From Ursus arctos (Eukaryota > Chordata > Mammalia > Carnivora > Ursidae): DNA of 64,000 nucleotides. Both the position numbers and the translations under genes were made by a program. Numbering within the stretch: the stretch's first letter is position 1; every line of letters starts with the position of its first letter. The notes under the pieces were generated by a model. The model saw nothing but the letters and a program-made list of their open reading frames with translations, was not told the origin of the DNA and ran no database searches. Below are positions 9,990 through 21,963 of the stretch, in pieces. The stretch is from contig NW_026622808.1 of assembly GCF_023065955.2 (NCBI RefSeq), positions 49,984,475-50,048,474 on the forward strand. Reading direction: 5' to 3'.

Positions 9990-10200
9990 ATTATTTAAGT
10001 TTTTTTTTTTTAATTACAGATAATTTCAAATAGATGCAAAAGCAGGGAACAAAGTCTAAGGAACCCCCATGAACTCCAGCAATTATAAATTCAAGGATAG
10101 ACTTGTTTTGTCTATACTCCACCCACATCCTCTTTCCCATATTATTTTGAAGCAAATCTCCAACATAAACCTTTTCATTCATATTTTCTTCTAGATCCTT
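9990..10200 (+). repeat. Old mammalian-wide repeat, family not named (piece 1)
   Basis: TTACAGATAATTTCAAATAG, CCCCCATGAACTCCAGCAAT, CTACACTCC-like tract and TTATTTTGAAGCAAATCTCC follow the order of a common old interspersed repeat. Pieces further along the same consensus seem to occur at 47905-48025, 51370-51908 and 56120-56275. Confidence 0.55.
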
Positions 10201-10204
10201 TTAT

Positions 10205-10870
10205 GTTTCCTTTTGTAGGAGACACTGTTGGCGGCCAACCCAACCCATCATTCACTTCCTCAATCATTGCATCCAACCTTTGTTCATTTTTTCTCAATGG
10301 CTCCCCTCCACAGCCAGTGATGCAGACGTTACTCAAGCCCCTGGGGTGGACCTGTGTGGTTTAGGGGGTAATTTCATTTTCCTTGGCAGTGACAGGGTCA
10401 GGAATGTGAGTCAAAATCGGCCACTGAAACATGAATGGAACACTGCCGGGGAAGGAAGAGATCTCGGGGACGTTTCCTGCCCCCCTAAAGGCAGCCACAG
10501 AAAAAAAAGGTCCCTCTTTTCCTTATGAAGGTCGTCCTGTCTGGACATGGTGCTCAGACTTGGGACACCCATATTTGCTTCTGGCTTGAGGCTGAAGCTC
10601 CTATCAAGGATGGCAGAGGACAAGGAGAAGGAAACTGAGGCCTTAATGATACTGTAGAGCCGCTCAATCCGCAACACAGAAAGCCTGCCCCACCTCTGAG
10701 CTTGATGTTCTGAGAGTTACAAACCCACTTCCCCGTTGAAGCCTGGGTGTGTCCGGATACTGGTTATTTGCTGCTGGAAGCACTCAACTTTGCCATCAAT
10801 ACAGACCTATGACCTTTATAGCCCGGGTCTCAAAGGCCAAGAAAGGAACCAGTTTAGGACGGTGTAGCAA
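10205..10870. other. No recognisable feature
   Basis: Moderately GC-rich, repeat-poor. Plus frame 10280-10528 (82 aa) and minus frame 10411-10677 (88 aa) overlap and match nothing I know. Confidence 0.4.
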
Positions 10871-10872
10871 AG

Positions 10873-11058
10873 ATTTTTTTTTTTTTTTTTGAGAGAGAGA
10901 GAGAGCACTTGCACATGTGCAGGCCGGGGCTGGGGGAGGGCAGAAGGAGAGAGAGGATCTTAAGCAGGCTCCACACCCAGTGCGGAGCCCGCCCAGGCTC
11001 CATCTCACCCTGACATCATGACCTGAGCCAAAATCGAGTCGAATGCTTAACTGACTGA
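10873..11058 (-). mobile_element. Carnivore SINE, diverged, minus strand
   Basis: A run of T followed by GAGAGAGAGAGAGAGCACTT, GCAGGCTCCACACCCAGTGC and CATCATGACCTGAGCCAAAA, then AACTGACTGA. The extreme head (GCCACCCAGGCGCCC) is lost or replaced, and no target duplication was found. Confidence 0.85.
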
Positions 11059-11437
11059 TCAGTTGATTCCTCGATTTTCTGGATTTCAAGAATCCAGTTG
11101 ATTTCTTTCTTGACTTCGTCCTTACAGATGAGTTTGCATAGGTAGTCCTGGTCAAGGTGGCTCTACAGTCATCAGAACCAAGTTTGTCCTGCCATCCCTA
11201 GTCCTCAGCTTGTATCTCATCTGAGCCAGCTGCTTGGGAGGAAGGCAGCCTCCAGCCACTGGGAAGAAGACAGAGATGATGCAGACCCTGGATGCCTTTA
11301 AGATATACAACCCCAAAATTCATTCCTCACATCACATCTCATTGGCCGGAATGTAGTCACATGGCAACAACCCACTGCGTGAAAGGCTGAGGAATGCAAA
11401 TACGATTCTGAGTGGCTACATGTCCAGTTCTATTCCT

Positions 11438-11630
11438 TTTTCTTTTTTTTAAGATTTTATTTATTTATTTGACAAAGAGAGAGACAGCCAGCGAGAGAGG
11501 GAACACAAGCAGGGGGGGTGGGAGAGGAAGAAGCAGGCTCCCAGCAGAGCAGGGAGCGTGATCCCAGTACCCTGGGATCACGCCCTGAGCCGAAGGCAGG
11601 TGCTTAATGACTGAGCCACCCAGGAGCCCC
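11438..11630 (-). mobile_element. Carnivore SINE (SINEC), young, minus strand
   Basis: Complete, ending GAGCCACCCAGGAGCCCC. A perfect 15-bp target duplication (TCCAGTTCTATTCCT at 11423-11437 and 11631-11645) indicates a comparatively recent insertion. Confidence 0.97.
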
Positions 11631-11645
11631 TCCAGTTCTATTCCT

Positions 11646-13849
11646 ACTAGAAAAAGAGGGGGAAAATGACTGGGGCACAGCTAGCAGCCTCTGCTACAGA
11701 AGAAGCAGGGAGGGTTAACTGATTTGGTTCAACTGACTATTTTTAATTAAAACGACTTCAGCATGTAAACAAGATTTAAAAGAAATGTTCTTGAGCAGCC
11801 CCCCAAATGGTTTAACAGAGCCTGTTCACTTCATCCCTTTCATTTTGTCTTTTTAGGTGGATCTCAGAAGGATTCCAACAATCAGTAATCCCTAGCTAGC
11901 TCAGTTTAATACCTTGTATACATGAAATTAATAACTGAACGTCGCCAACTTCCCTTAATTCCAAATGTCTTTTCCTCAATTAGACGGCATGACGATGGTT
12001 TAATTATATTCTTCTTGATAGTCACCAGAATCCCATAACAAGCTCTTATTTCACAATCCTATTATTAATCAGAGTAATCCAATTTATGGAAAAGTAAAGA
12101 CAGACAAATAGAACAAAATGACAGGGCTGGCAAGGAGCACAGAATTCTGTTGCCCGGCTGAACTGGCTGTCGGTGCGGGGTTCACATAGTTAAGATATAA
12201 GCGAGACTTTGATTCAGTGGCAGCAGGTTTTAAATGATGCATGAGAAGCCACCAAAGCAAATCCCTTTCTCCATGGTCCCCTCAGGGTCAAGTACCATGT
12301 TTCAATTATAATTTCACCAAATTGCTGTGATGCAGCAAGTGTTTCAGATTAATAGCAGTACAGCCCGGCTCTCTGTGGGACAGACTCAGAAATTCTAGTT
12401 CAGAGGTTTGTTGAAATCTACCCCAAGACACTCAGCTGCAAAACACATTAAACAGTCCGAGATGATGGGAATATTTCTGATCTGTATTCCCCAAAGAGGG
12501 CACTTTTGCAGAAAACAAGTTTATCATTTATGGTAGCAAATAAAATTTCTCAGCACAGCCAAGAGGGCTTCTTGCAATTCCATCAGGAAGGTACCACCAT
12601 GCAGTTCATTATGGAAATCATATTTACATTACTAGGGAAGGCTACTGTTTTGCCAAGAGGTGTCTCTTTCTCAAGGGTGGTCATGAGGAGCTTGCAAGAG
12701 ATACTAAATCTTTTGTTTTAGCTTTTTAGTTCAAATGACTCTATTCCTTGGAAAAGGATTTTGTATAGAAAGACATTATTTTGGAAGTTCTACCTCAAAT
12801 TACCAGTCAAGTTGTAGGATGTTGTCTAATAGGAGCTTGCCATGGGTCAAATGACCATGGCCTTGCCATATTGGACATATCAAGAATAGAGCGCTCCAAA
12901 GGACTGCAAGTTTTGTCCCTACTGGTAGCTGTATTCATATTTTCAAGCCTTGAGGTGAGTCTTTGGGAAACTATTTTTGGCTAATGCCCTTTGCCTACAT
13001 TATCTTCAAGGAGTAAAAGCAATTTGGGACCTAACTTCTTCGGTGGTTCTCACTAACTCCACTGGTTTATGGTTCCAAGCAGAGGATAAAGGATGTTCCC
13101 TACAAGAGGTGAAGGCTGGAGGACAGACCTTTGGGCTCTCTCTAGGAGGAATTTACCTGGTAAGAATGGCAGAAGACCAATTATTCATATACAGGCTCTG
13201 CTTTGACCTTTCCCCTCCTAAACTGCATACTTACAGCAAGTGTGCATGTTGTGCCTCCCAACTCGTGGGCTTGACAGAGGCGTTGTAACCTTCTATGGGA
13301 CTAGTGGGTAAGGGTCTACTATATCACCTCAACGCTTCCCAAGTTCGGGCTCCCAAGTCCAGGTATGGTGATGGAATATAATGAAGATCATTACGGTTCA
13401 AGTCTACAATGTGGCTTCATCATCAGAAGAGCTCATATCTTGATCCCCACCTAATTCTTCCTTCTGGACTTGGAAAGATGGGAATATGATTATCTCTTGC
13501 AAACTCCACATCTGGTAGGGCTTTCAAAGACTCATCTTGCATTTGACGCTAATTCTCTTCTCCAGCCATATTTGTCTTCCTCTCTAGAGTCATTTAAGGA
13601 CATATATTTCCATTTCTCCAACATCCTTATGTTTTGGTTGGAAACTCAGCTGATGGTTTATAATCCAGCTGCATGGGTATGTGTATTTTTTAATAATGAG
13701 TGTGATACAACTTGTGAAATAAAAATTTAGGAGAAAAAGCAGATGAGATTTAGGCAAGAGACTTGAAGTGATCCAACACAGTGTTTGGTCAAAAGGGAGA
13801 AAACCTATCCAAGTCAGTAAGGGAAGGCTGTTCCTTTCATTGTCACTCC
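11646..13849. other. 2.2-kb block without recognisable repeats
   Basis: No SINE, LINE, LTR or MIR pattern is seen. 11850-12500 has the even composition of conserved non-coding DNA (for example AATTGCTGTGATGCAGCAAG). 12506-13730 holds four plus-strand frames of 67-103 aa in different phases with no family resemblance; splice-donor-like GAGGTGAGT (12953) and CTGGTAAGAA (13158) lack convincing acceptors. Conserved element, old unrecognised repeat and chance remain open. Confidence 0.4.
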
Positions 13850-13935
13850 CAACAAAATATTACTGATCCTTCAAGCCTTAGCTCTTAGGCCACCTTCTCT
13901 CCCTAGGCTTCTCCCATCCTGACATATAACTTCTT
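13850..13935 (+). repeat. Possible L2 fragment
   Basis: CCTTCAAGCCTTAGCTCTTA and CACCTTCTCTCCCTAGGCTT recall the L2 segment upstream of its 3' end. Weak. Confidence 0.45.
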
Positions 13936-14339
13936 TTCTTCGTTTCCAACCTTTCCTGTGCGGTTCAAAAATTAGAGGTTCACTTTGGTCGTCCCAGTCT
14001 CCTTCCAAAATACAAACGCAGTGGTCTGAATCACTTGCTCTCCTCCTGCTTTCTCATCTGGGGCCTCATCTTAGCTCATGTATCTGCTAGGGACTACTGT
14101 GTACATGGGACAGAGACCTGTTCTAGCAAACTGAAGTTAATAGGTGAGGAAGAAAGAAACATGGTTTCTGGTAATTCATCTGTGAGAGTTTCTGACCCCA
14201 AAGCTACAAGTTTAAATGCCACACAGATGATCACAACAGCAAATGTTCAACACAGCAAAACCCAAAGAATTACAGTAGGAGATATGTTCCAAAACCATAT
14301 AGCCCAATTGCCTTAAACACCAGAACACTGCTGCAGATC

Positions 14340-14640
14340 CCATGGGCTGTTTTATTCACTCATTTATTTGCCATTTAGGCATATGAAGCATATGCCACCC
14401 GAGAGGCCATAATGAATAAGACACCCAGGGTTCCTGCCTTCACAGAGTCTACTATCTGTTTGGGACAGATGGGCTGTTTAATAGGCACATAGGGCAGGAA
14501 TAAAATGCTATGAATGGAGAAAGGGAGGGTAGTAGGAAACCTTATAGCAGAAGCAATTCATCCAGTCTAAGGACTGGAAAGGTTTTGTGGAGGAAGTGGT
14601 TTTTAAGCTTAGACCAAAAGAATGTGTTTGAGTGAAAAAG
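14340..14640 (-). repeat. L2 fragment
   Basis: TTCACTCATTTATTTGCCAT, GGGTTCCTGCCTTCACAGAG, GGAATAAAATGCTATGAATG and GGAAGTGGTTTTTAAGCTTA are the antisense L2 landmarks in order. Confidence 0.85.
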
Positions 14641-14684
14641 CAAACATCTTGGTGCTAGAAGATAAATTCAAGTTACAGGACTGC

Positions 14685-14800
14685 CTTACAATAGCTAGGT
14701 GACCTTTGGCACATATCCTTGCCTCTCAGGCTATAGCTCCTGATCTGTAAAATAAGTTAGGGTTTGGAGAACTTAATCTGGAAGGTTCCTGCCATCTTTC
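14685..14800 (+). repeat. MIR fragment
   Basis: ACAATAGCTAGGTGACCTTT, GGCACATATCCTTGCCTCTC and GATCTGTAAAATAAGTTAGG match the MIR centre. Diverged. Confidence 0.7.
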
Positions 14801-14927
14801 TAAATCCTGGAAGGGATTACAGTCCACCTTCAGTCCATCCTTTACAACAAAAGGCAACTAACACAAACAAGAGAAAATCAAAGAAATGTGAGTAGGGAGG
14901 TTACAATGGCGAAATTGGGAAAATAAA

Positions 14928-15058
14928 TAAGCTCTGAAGTTGGACCATCATAGGTTCAAATCCTGGTTCTGCCCTTTACTAGTGGGGTAATTCTGAGAAT
15001 ATTTTCTAACTTTTTGGGGCCTCAGGTTCTAATCTGTAATACGGGGAAAGACTATTAT
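14928..15058 (+). repeat. MIR fragment (5' half)
   Basis: AGCTCTGAAGTTGGACCATC, GGTTCAAATCCTGGTTCTGC (B-box-like), CTTTACTAGTGGGGTAATTC and CTGTAATACGGGGAAAG follow MIR from its tRNA-related head into the core. It stops where the MER2-like element starts. Confidence 0.88.
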
Positions 15059-15345
15059 AGTTGACTCTTGAACAACACAGGGTTAAGGGTGCCAATCCTA
15101 CCCCACGTGGTCAAAAATCCACAGATAACTTCTGACTTCCCCAAACTTAACTACTAATAGCCTACTGTTGACTAGAAGCCTTACTGAGAACATCAATAAT
15201 TGAATAACACATATTTTCTATGTTATATGTATTATATACTATATTCTTACAATGAAGTAAGTTATAGAAAAGAAAATGTTATTAAGGAAATCATAAGACA
15301 GAAAAATACAATTACAGGGCTGTACTGTGTGGAAAAACACAACAG
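15059..15345. mobile_element. MER2-like Tigger element, truncated
   Basis: AGTTGACTCTTGAACAACAC is the terminal inverted repeat. AACTACTAATAGCCTACTGT, TTCTTACAATGAAGTAAGTT and AAAGAAAATGTTATTAAGGA are diagnostic internal segments shared with 28783-29556. The far end is missing. Confidence 0.85.
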
Positions 15346-16065
15346 CTCCCAAGTTTCACCTTTAATAACTTCAGTCCCTGGAAAGAGAACACCTCAACCT
15401 TCAGGGTCCCAAGTTCAAACATCCCAGGAAGAGCTCCAGTTGGTCTACCTGGAGTCAGGCGCCTGTCCCTGGGCAAACCAAAACTTAAAAGAGAACAGGG
15501 TCCTGCGGTAGAAAATGGCTGCTCCTACATTGACTAGGAAAGGAGACCTTGGCTGGGCAATTCCCAAAAGAAGGAGATTGAGGTAGAGCTGAATAGAAAA
15601 GCCAACAAATATTCACTAGGTTTTCTCTGCAAACTGCTTCTCTAATGCCAAAGACTAACTGAATAAATGAAACAAATTCTTTTAAAAGCTAAAATTTTGT
15701 GTGGGGGAAAGACTCATCACCTGGGTTTCAGAAAGCACTGAGCATGCACGCCTTGGCTTTGCTCAGGCCAGCCCAGCCTCGTGAACCCGTAGTTCAATGC
15801 CCAAGTTCAATTTCCTTAGACTTTAGTTTGCTTTCTTAGAAGATGAGGAGCTGGGTAAAAGCTGCCGTGAGACACAGCACTTTAAAAATACCCTAAACAA
15901 GCATTGCTGCTGAAAGCTTTTCTGCAGCCCCAAGAATATCACAGAACCAGGTAAACTGGGAATTACAGGTCATACCCTGGGGACATCTGAAGTGTGTCTC
16001 CTCCTGCACTTAATGATCACAGACACACTCCCACAGGTGTGTGTTCTGTGCAGATGACTAATGAG
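15346..16065. other. No recognisable feature
   Basis: Single-copy-looking. 15790-15860 recalls a MIR segment (TTCCTTAGACTTTAGTTTGC) but is too weak to call. The 103-aa plus frame from 15200 begins inside the MER2-like element and is not a gene. Confidence 0.4.
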
Positions 16066-16067
16066 TG

Positions 16068-16185
16068 GGAAGGAGGAAGAGAAGCAGGAGAAAGGAGAAA
16101 GGGTGGGGGACAAAGAAAGGAGAAAGGAGAGAGAGAAAAAGGGAAGGAAACAGGAAAGGAAAAATTGAAGGGGGGGGGACAGGAA
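16068..16185. repeat. Purine-rich (GGA/GAA) tract
   Basis: About 118 bases of nearly pure purine on the plus strand, ending in a run of nine G. It lies just upstream of a SINE. Such tracts can form triplex DNA. Confidence 0.9.
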
Positions 16186-16227
16186 ACTTAAACCAGTCTG
16201 ATCTAGGCCACTGCTGTAACACCTTTC

Positions 16228-16449
16228 TTTTTTATTTATTTTTCTTTTTAAAAAGATCTTATTTATTTATTTGAGAGAGAGAGAGAGTGGGAGTGAGAGA
16301 GAACAGGAGCAGGGGGGAGGGGCAGAAGGAGAGGGAGAAGCAGACTCTCCGCTGAACAGGGAGTCTGAAGTGGGACTCGATCCCAGGACCCCGAGATCAT
16401 GAGCTGAGCCGAAGGCAGACGCCTAACCACTGAGCCACCCAGGTGCCCC
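16228..16449 (-). mobile_element. Carnivore SINE (SINEC), minus strand
   Basis: Complete: T-rich tail, GAGAGAGAGAGAGAGTGGGA, GACTCGATCCCAGGACCCCG and a head ending GAGCCACCCAGGTGCCCC. An imperfect target duplication flanks it (CTGTAACACCTTTC about 16214-16227, CTGTGACATCTTCC 16450-16463). Confidence 0.96.
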
Positions 16450-16464
16450 CTGTGACATCTTCCT

Positions 16465-17987
16465 TTAAAGAGCAAATTTCGTGCAGGCATTCCCAGGAGA
16501 CTTCTTCCTGCAAGCTCACTTACATAATTTCCTTTTAACTTAAGGATGAAAGCCTTCACCAAGATTTTCTGAAATATACTGGGGGTGGCAGAGATCGCCC
16601 ATCCCTCCAGGGATTGCTAAAGGGTGGAGCTTGTGTCACTGCTAGAAATGACATCATGGGATCCCCAGAGGGGCCCCTCAGTCACATTGCATCCCAGGGT
16701 AAAAAGTTATGTTTCTGGTCCTCTTTTAATCCCTCTGACTAGCCCTCAGGCAGCCTCAGTTTGGTGCTGTTATGTGTAGCCCCTTCCTAAAACCAATTCT
16801 ATCCCCTGTGGCACGGAGACAAAGCGGAGCCTCTGGCGGACAAGAGCACGTAGATAGAACGAATAATACTGGTGTGCTTTCATTGCAGTTAATATTCCAG
16901 TAATGTTCCATTTTAGCCTATAAAGATCAGTATTCCTTTTATAGTAGTTATGTGAAGTTACCCTAGAAATTTTTTTTGAGTTAAAAAAAGGCAGCAAACT
17001 TAAAGAAAAATCTCAAGAGAGGTAGTACCAGATATAGCAAAGATTCGATGGAAGTATCTTTTAGTCAGGGCGCATGTACTGTTGTGAGGTTCGTGGGTCA
17101 AAGGAGACCTCGTATTCCAAAGCCATGTCAGGATGGGAATAACAAATACTCTGGGTGGGAAAAAGCACCATCGTATTCTGAGACCTTCAACAGAGCTTTG
17201 AGTCTTAAGAGCCTCTTCTTCAGTGCAAATTTTCCCTTACGAGGTGCTTCCATTGATGATAGTCATGATTACAACAATTTAGAGTCCTGAAGAGATTTCC
17301 TCTTAAAATCTTTAGTCGAAGAGGATATTGTGGAGTCCACATTAGAAGGAAAGTATGCCAGGTATATGTATTGGACTGAGGGAAAACTTCAAATGGATTG
17401 TAGAACTGCCTCGCCTCATATTAATGATAAAACACTGAAAAATACAGGACCGTTTTGGGAGCTGGTCACCCACGGGACATTGCCCAGCACTTCATGCTGG
17501 GAAACTTCATGAAGAGGAGAAGACACAGAAAACCTGGAAACCGTTGGTGGAAAAATAGAGATGGGTCCCTTTGCCAACTCCTAAAAATAAAAGCAATAAA
17601 TGTTAACCAACTGTGGACCCACAGAGTTATTTTTAAAATCAACTGAAATAAAATGGAAGACTTAATTTCCATTATGATGACGTTATTGAAAGCCCTGAAT
17701 TGATCATTTCATTTGAAAGAAAATGTCATTTAAATATAAAAGCCAGTTATATCCAAGAAATAAATAATGAAGCCAGAACATTGTTCAGTGACTCTTTTGT
17801 GGGTTCAGCTTGCAGATTTGGTTCTCGCTGAGATAAAATATTTCTTATCCCTCTTTTCTCTTTATACATGAAATCATAGCAACCATGTTTATTGCATTCT
17901 CTTTGTTTCTTTGGTCCTGGTTCTTTATTTGGATTCCTCTTCTATACCCTGTGGTCTTTCAAAAACACTACCTTAAATCCATGTAAG
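16465..17987. other. 1.5 kb with no recognisable gene or repeat
   Basis: Open frames are at most 80 aa (plus 17048-17290) without family resemblance. 16600-16800 has a GC-richer texture that could be an old LTR, with no ends visible. The rest is ordinary AT-rich non-coding DNA. Confidence 0.4.
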
Positions 17988-18000
17988 CAAAGGGTGGGAT

Positions 18001-18151
18001 TTTTTAAATCATTTTTATTATTTTTTATTTTTTAGTAGGGTCCACATCCAGCTTAGAACCCAACTCAGGGCTTAAATTCATGACCCTGAGATCAAGACCT
18101 GAGCCGAGATCAAGAGTCAGACCCTTCACTAACTGAGCCACCCACGTGCCC
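18001..18151 (-). mobile_element. Carnivore SINE, short older subtype, minus strand
   Basis: A 151-bp element lacking the GA/CT-rich linker: TTTTAGTAGGGTCCACATCC, CCTGAGATCAAGACCTGAGC and CACTAACTGAGCCACCCACG. A perfect 13-bp target duplication (CAAAGGGTGGGAT at 17988-18000 and 18152-18164) fixes both ends. Confidence 0.96.
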
Positions 18152-18456
18152 CAAAGGGTGGGATATTCTGAGCAATGAATGGGAGCTTAAAAGTTACCTC
18201 AGTGAATTTATTTAGTATCTTACACATACAAGATCTCACCATAGGTACTATGCTATGAGCATTCCAATTTGATGGGGATCCAAGACAAACACACCAACAG
18301 TGAAGAGCAATGGAAGAATGATTTAACAGTTCAAGATGACAAAAAAGAATCATAAGATCTTATAGGACTAACTGCCCAGTAATATTTCCACAGGGGCTGG
18401 ATGGGAAATGTACATGAGTGAAGGGTATCAGACACAGGGCGGTGGTGCTGGTACAA

Positions 18457-18457
<1 letters not shown>

Positions 18458-18496
<39 letters not shown>
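18458..18496. repeat. (CA)n microsatellite
   Basis: A pure run of about 19 CA units, long enough to be length-polymorphic in a population. Confidence 0.97.
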
Positions 18497-18498
<2 letters not shown>

Positions 18499-18499
18499 T

Positions 18500-18885
18500 G
18501 GCTAAATGGGACAGCTCAATAGAGCAAACATATAGAGTTGCCATGTGGGAATGGAATTTTTTCAAATTGGTTGGAAATCTGTTTGTTTGTTTGCTTGTTT
18601 TTCCTAAATGTAAAACCTCAGGCTTTTAACTACTAGCAACTAATTAAAAAAATTTTTGAAACACTATATGGATGAATGAAAACATATCTATAAACTGGAT
18701 TCAGCCTGTGGATTGCCAGTTTGCAATCTCCACCATGTAACTCAGCCATTAAGTCTTGGGACTTGAACCCATCATTTAATTCTGAACTAACCAGAAGAAA
18801 CAGGATTTATATCATCTTGAAAAAAAAAAAAAGGAGATATTTGTATAAGGAGAAGGGAGGCAGAGTGGCAAAGATACTATATGGG
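18500..18885. other. Mostly unassigned, with a possible MITE end
   Basis: ACTGGATTCAGCCTGTGGAT followed by TGCCAGTTTGCAATCTC near 18698-18730 resembles the end of an old hAT-type MITE. An A run at 18820-18832 and TTTG repeats near 18583 are low-complexity. No gene is seen. Confidence 0.35.
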
Positions 18886-18889
18886 GAGC

Positions 18890-19525
18890 AAAGGGTGAAT
18901 GAAACCCCAAGGCAGAGAAGGTCAAGGCATGTCCAGGAAACAATGCAAGAACTGTGTTTGGTTAGAAGCGAAACATGAGTATAGAAGAAGTCAGAGAGCT
19001 CAGACTTGGAAAGCAAACGAAAGACCAGGTGGACAAGAACCTTGAAGTTTAAGCTAAGTTTAGGTTTTATCCTACTGGCAGTGAAGATTTGGGGGTGCAA
19101 AGGTTGATGCAATCAAGGAGGTTTTCCAACAAGATTAACCCAATCTAACTGGAAGTTACAGAAACTCCAGGGAAGTGTCTGTTCAGAAGGTTACTGCACT
19201 ATGTCAGGAGAATCAGCTGGATACCAGAGGAATGGAAATCGAAGGGGTGAGATAAAACCTGTAGCAATGGATAAATCCAGAGGACTGATAAATTGTTTCC
19301 CCATAGAAGATGTCAGAGATAACTCTTCTGTTTGGGATCTTCAGTATTAGTCGGTATCCTAGTGTGACTATCCGGGAAGACATTTGGAACCTGAGTTTAG
19401 GAGATAGTCCAGAGATACTGATGCATTTTGGAGTGTTTATTCACATAGGGATGGTCCAAGAAGAAATTTCCCAAGGGAAAGGCCCTAATTTAGAGAGAAG
19501 CATGAATCTTGGAGGATGAATACCC
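18890..19525 (-). repeat. Long L2 fragment
   Basis: TTGAAGTTTAAGCTAAGTTT, AGGTTTTATCCTACTGGCAG, TGAGTTTAGGAGATAGTCCA, then AAGGGAAAGGCCCTAATTTA follow the antisense L2 order over more than 600 bases, with gaps. Confidence 0.8.
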
Positions 19526-19529
19526 AACG

Positions 19530-20040
19530 TCTATGTTTCTTCCCTCTTACTTCAAAAACTTTGCTAAATTGAGAAATCTTTACCCTTGAATTTGTGTGGT
19601 CAAAGGATCTCAAATATCTACACATTCTATTATATTCACATTGTTGTGTGTGTCATCTAATTTAAATATGTAAACTTCAATCTCTGTAAATCTCTTCAAC
19701 CCAGGTTATGTTTTAGCAATAAAAAGGAAAGAAAAAAGAGAGAAAAAGTAAGCTCTAGAATAGATATGGCCTGTCAAGAATGGTTAAGATATAGTCCTAA
19801 CAAGGGTCTACAAACTGCCCAAGATTCCTTCCAGTACTATAAATAAGTAATACTTGAGCCATCATCCATAAATACAAGTTATGGCCATACAAAATGAAGC
19901 CCCTTCAATCCAGAATTTATCTGATAGTTACCAGGTGCTTTACTCCCCAGCCAGAACTTGGCTTTCTGAAGCTTCACCCCATCTTAGGAAAATACCATCA
20001 ATTAAAGATGCATTCTCCTGAGAGCCCAGAAATAAACTCT
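19530..20040. other. No recognisable feature
   Basis: AT-rich DNA with an A/G-rich patch at 19715-19750. 19890-20040 may be unrecognised L1 sequence leading into the next element. Confidence 0.35.
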
Positions 20041-20044
20041 AACG

Positions 20045-21392
20045 TTCATGGTCAATTGATTTTCTACAAAGGGGCCAACAGAGTTCAATAGGGAAAGAAT
20101 AGTCTTCAACAGATCATATTGGGACTGGTGGATAGCTACAGGAAAAATAATGAATTTGGTTACCTGCCTCATAGCATAAACAAAAAAATAACTAAATGTA
20201 TATCACAGACCTAAATTTAAGAGCAAAAAAAAAAAAAAATAACCGACCTATAAAACTCTTAGAAGAAAACACAGTAGTAAATCCTAGCACCCTTGAGATT
20301 TCTTAGATATGACACCAAAAGCAAAAGCAAAAAAAGAGACCAATAAATTAAACTGTACTAAAATTTAAAATGTCTGTGCCTCAAAGGACACCATCAAGAA
20401 AGTGAAAAGATAACCTGCTGCCTTGGGAGAAATATTTGTAAATCGTGTGTCTAATAAAGAATGTAGCTCCAGAATGTAAAAAGAAACCCTATAACTCAAT
20501 AATAAAAAAACAGCCTCATAAAAATATAGGCAAAGGATTTAGATGGACATTTCTCTAAGGAAAATATATACATGGCTAATAGGCACATGAAAAAAAGTTC
20601 AGTATTATTGGTCATTAGAGAACTGCAAATCAAAACCATGAGATACAACCTCACACCCACCAGGATGGCTATAACCAAAAAGACGCACAGTGATAGGTGC
20701 TACTAAGGATGTGAAGAAATCGTAATCTTCATATTTTGCGGATGTAAATGTAAAACAGCATGGCCAGTGTGAAAAACAATGTGGCGGTTTCTCAAAACGT
20801 TAAACAAAGACTTTCCATATGACCCAGCAGTTCTACTTCTAGGTATTTAACCCAAGATAAATGAAAACATATGTCCACACAAAAACTTGTACACAACTGT
20901 CCATAGCAGCATTATTCAAGATGGCCCCAAATTGGAAAAAGTCCAAATGTCCACTTACCGATGAATGGATATATAAAATGTGGTATATCCATACAATGGA
21001 ATATTATTTGGCAATAAAAAGGACTAAAATACTAACAGTGCTACAACATAGAAAAACCTCCAAAACATCATTCTAAAGAAGTCAGAAAAGGTCACAGATT
21101 GTATGAGACTAGGTCCAGACCAGGCAAATGTGCAGTGACAGAAAGTTGATGATGGTTGCCTCGGTCTAGAGTTGGGGCTGGGGGCATGGAAAGTGACTGC
21201 TGGTGGGTACTGGGTTTCTTCTGGGGACGATGAAAATGTTCTAAGGAGAGATTAGGGCAATGGCTGCCCAACTCTGTACATATACTAAATGCCACTGAAC
21301 TGTACATTTTAAATGGGTAACATTTCAAATGCATAAACATGTTTCATGGGCTGTTGGTTATGTAAATCACATCTCACTAAAGCTCTTTAAAA
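20045..21392 (+). mobile_element. LINE-1 3' end: last part of ORF2 plus 3' UTR
   Basis: A 5'-truncated old L1. The ORF2p C-terminal segment is readable in pieces (for example MWYIHTMEYYLAIKRTK near 20960-21040), preceded by GGTCAATTGATTTTCTACAA and ending in a 3' UTR with AACTGTACATTTTAAATGGG. Stops and frameshifts make it a dead copy. ORF2 encodes endonuclease/reverse transcriptase; only the region downstream of the RT core remains. Confidence 0.95.
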
Positions 21393-21529
21393 ATATACGT
21401 CTGCACCATGTAGTGCTACTAGCCAGAGAGTGCCTGCGATTCTTTTAGTCTTCCTGCTTCAGGTTCCTGAAGTGTTTTCCTTTGTCAGTAGTGCCTTCAT
21501 TCTGTTCACCACAAACCGGCTCCTCTTAT

Positions 21530-21935
21530 CTCTCAGAACAGCTGCCACATTCCAGTCTCCCAAACACGCCAAGCTTGGTCTTGTCTCAGGCACTTGCAAT
21601 GGTGCTTCCTTCTTGGAAAGCTCTTCTCCCAGACAGATATTCGTAAGGTTGCCCCCTTCTCACCGTTTTAGTTCAATGCAAAAACGAAGACTTACCCCAC
21701 AGTCATCACCTTCCACCCATTGCTTTGCTCATGGCACGTGTCTGTACCTGATGCTGGCTTCGGTGTTTATTTCCACACTCACATTTGTGTTTGTCTGTTT
21801 GCCTGCTTACGGATATTCTATCTGCCTTCCTCACTAGAGCTTATGCTCCCTAAGGACAGGAGCTGGGCCCCAGCTGTCCCCACCACATAAGGCCTGTAAT
21901 CAAGAGCTGTGGGCTTCCTAAGTTTTTAGATGAAT
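21530..21935 (+). repeat. L2 3' region
   Basis: GCTGCCACATTCCAGTCTCC, GTCTCAGGCACTTGCAATGG, TGGAAAGCTCTTCTCCCAGA and CACTAGAGCTTATGCTCCCT are the L2 segments in sense order. The 135-aa plus frame over 21430-21837 is L2 non-coding sequence, not a gene. Confidence 0.85.
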
Positions 21936-21963
21936 GGCACGCCATTAGGATGCTTGGTTCTGC

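Noticed and set aside
12953..13165. Possible exons: donor-like GAGGTGAGT and CTGGTAAGAA
   Set aside because: No matching acceptor with a polypyrimidine tract, the frames do not agree in phase, and no protein resemblance was found. Such motifs are frequent by chance.
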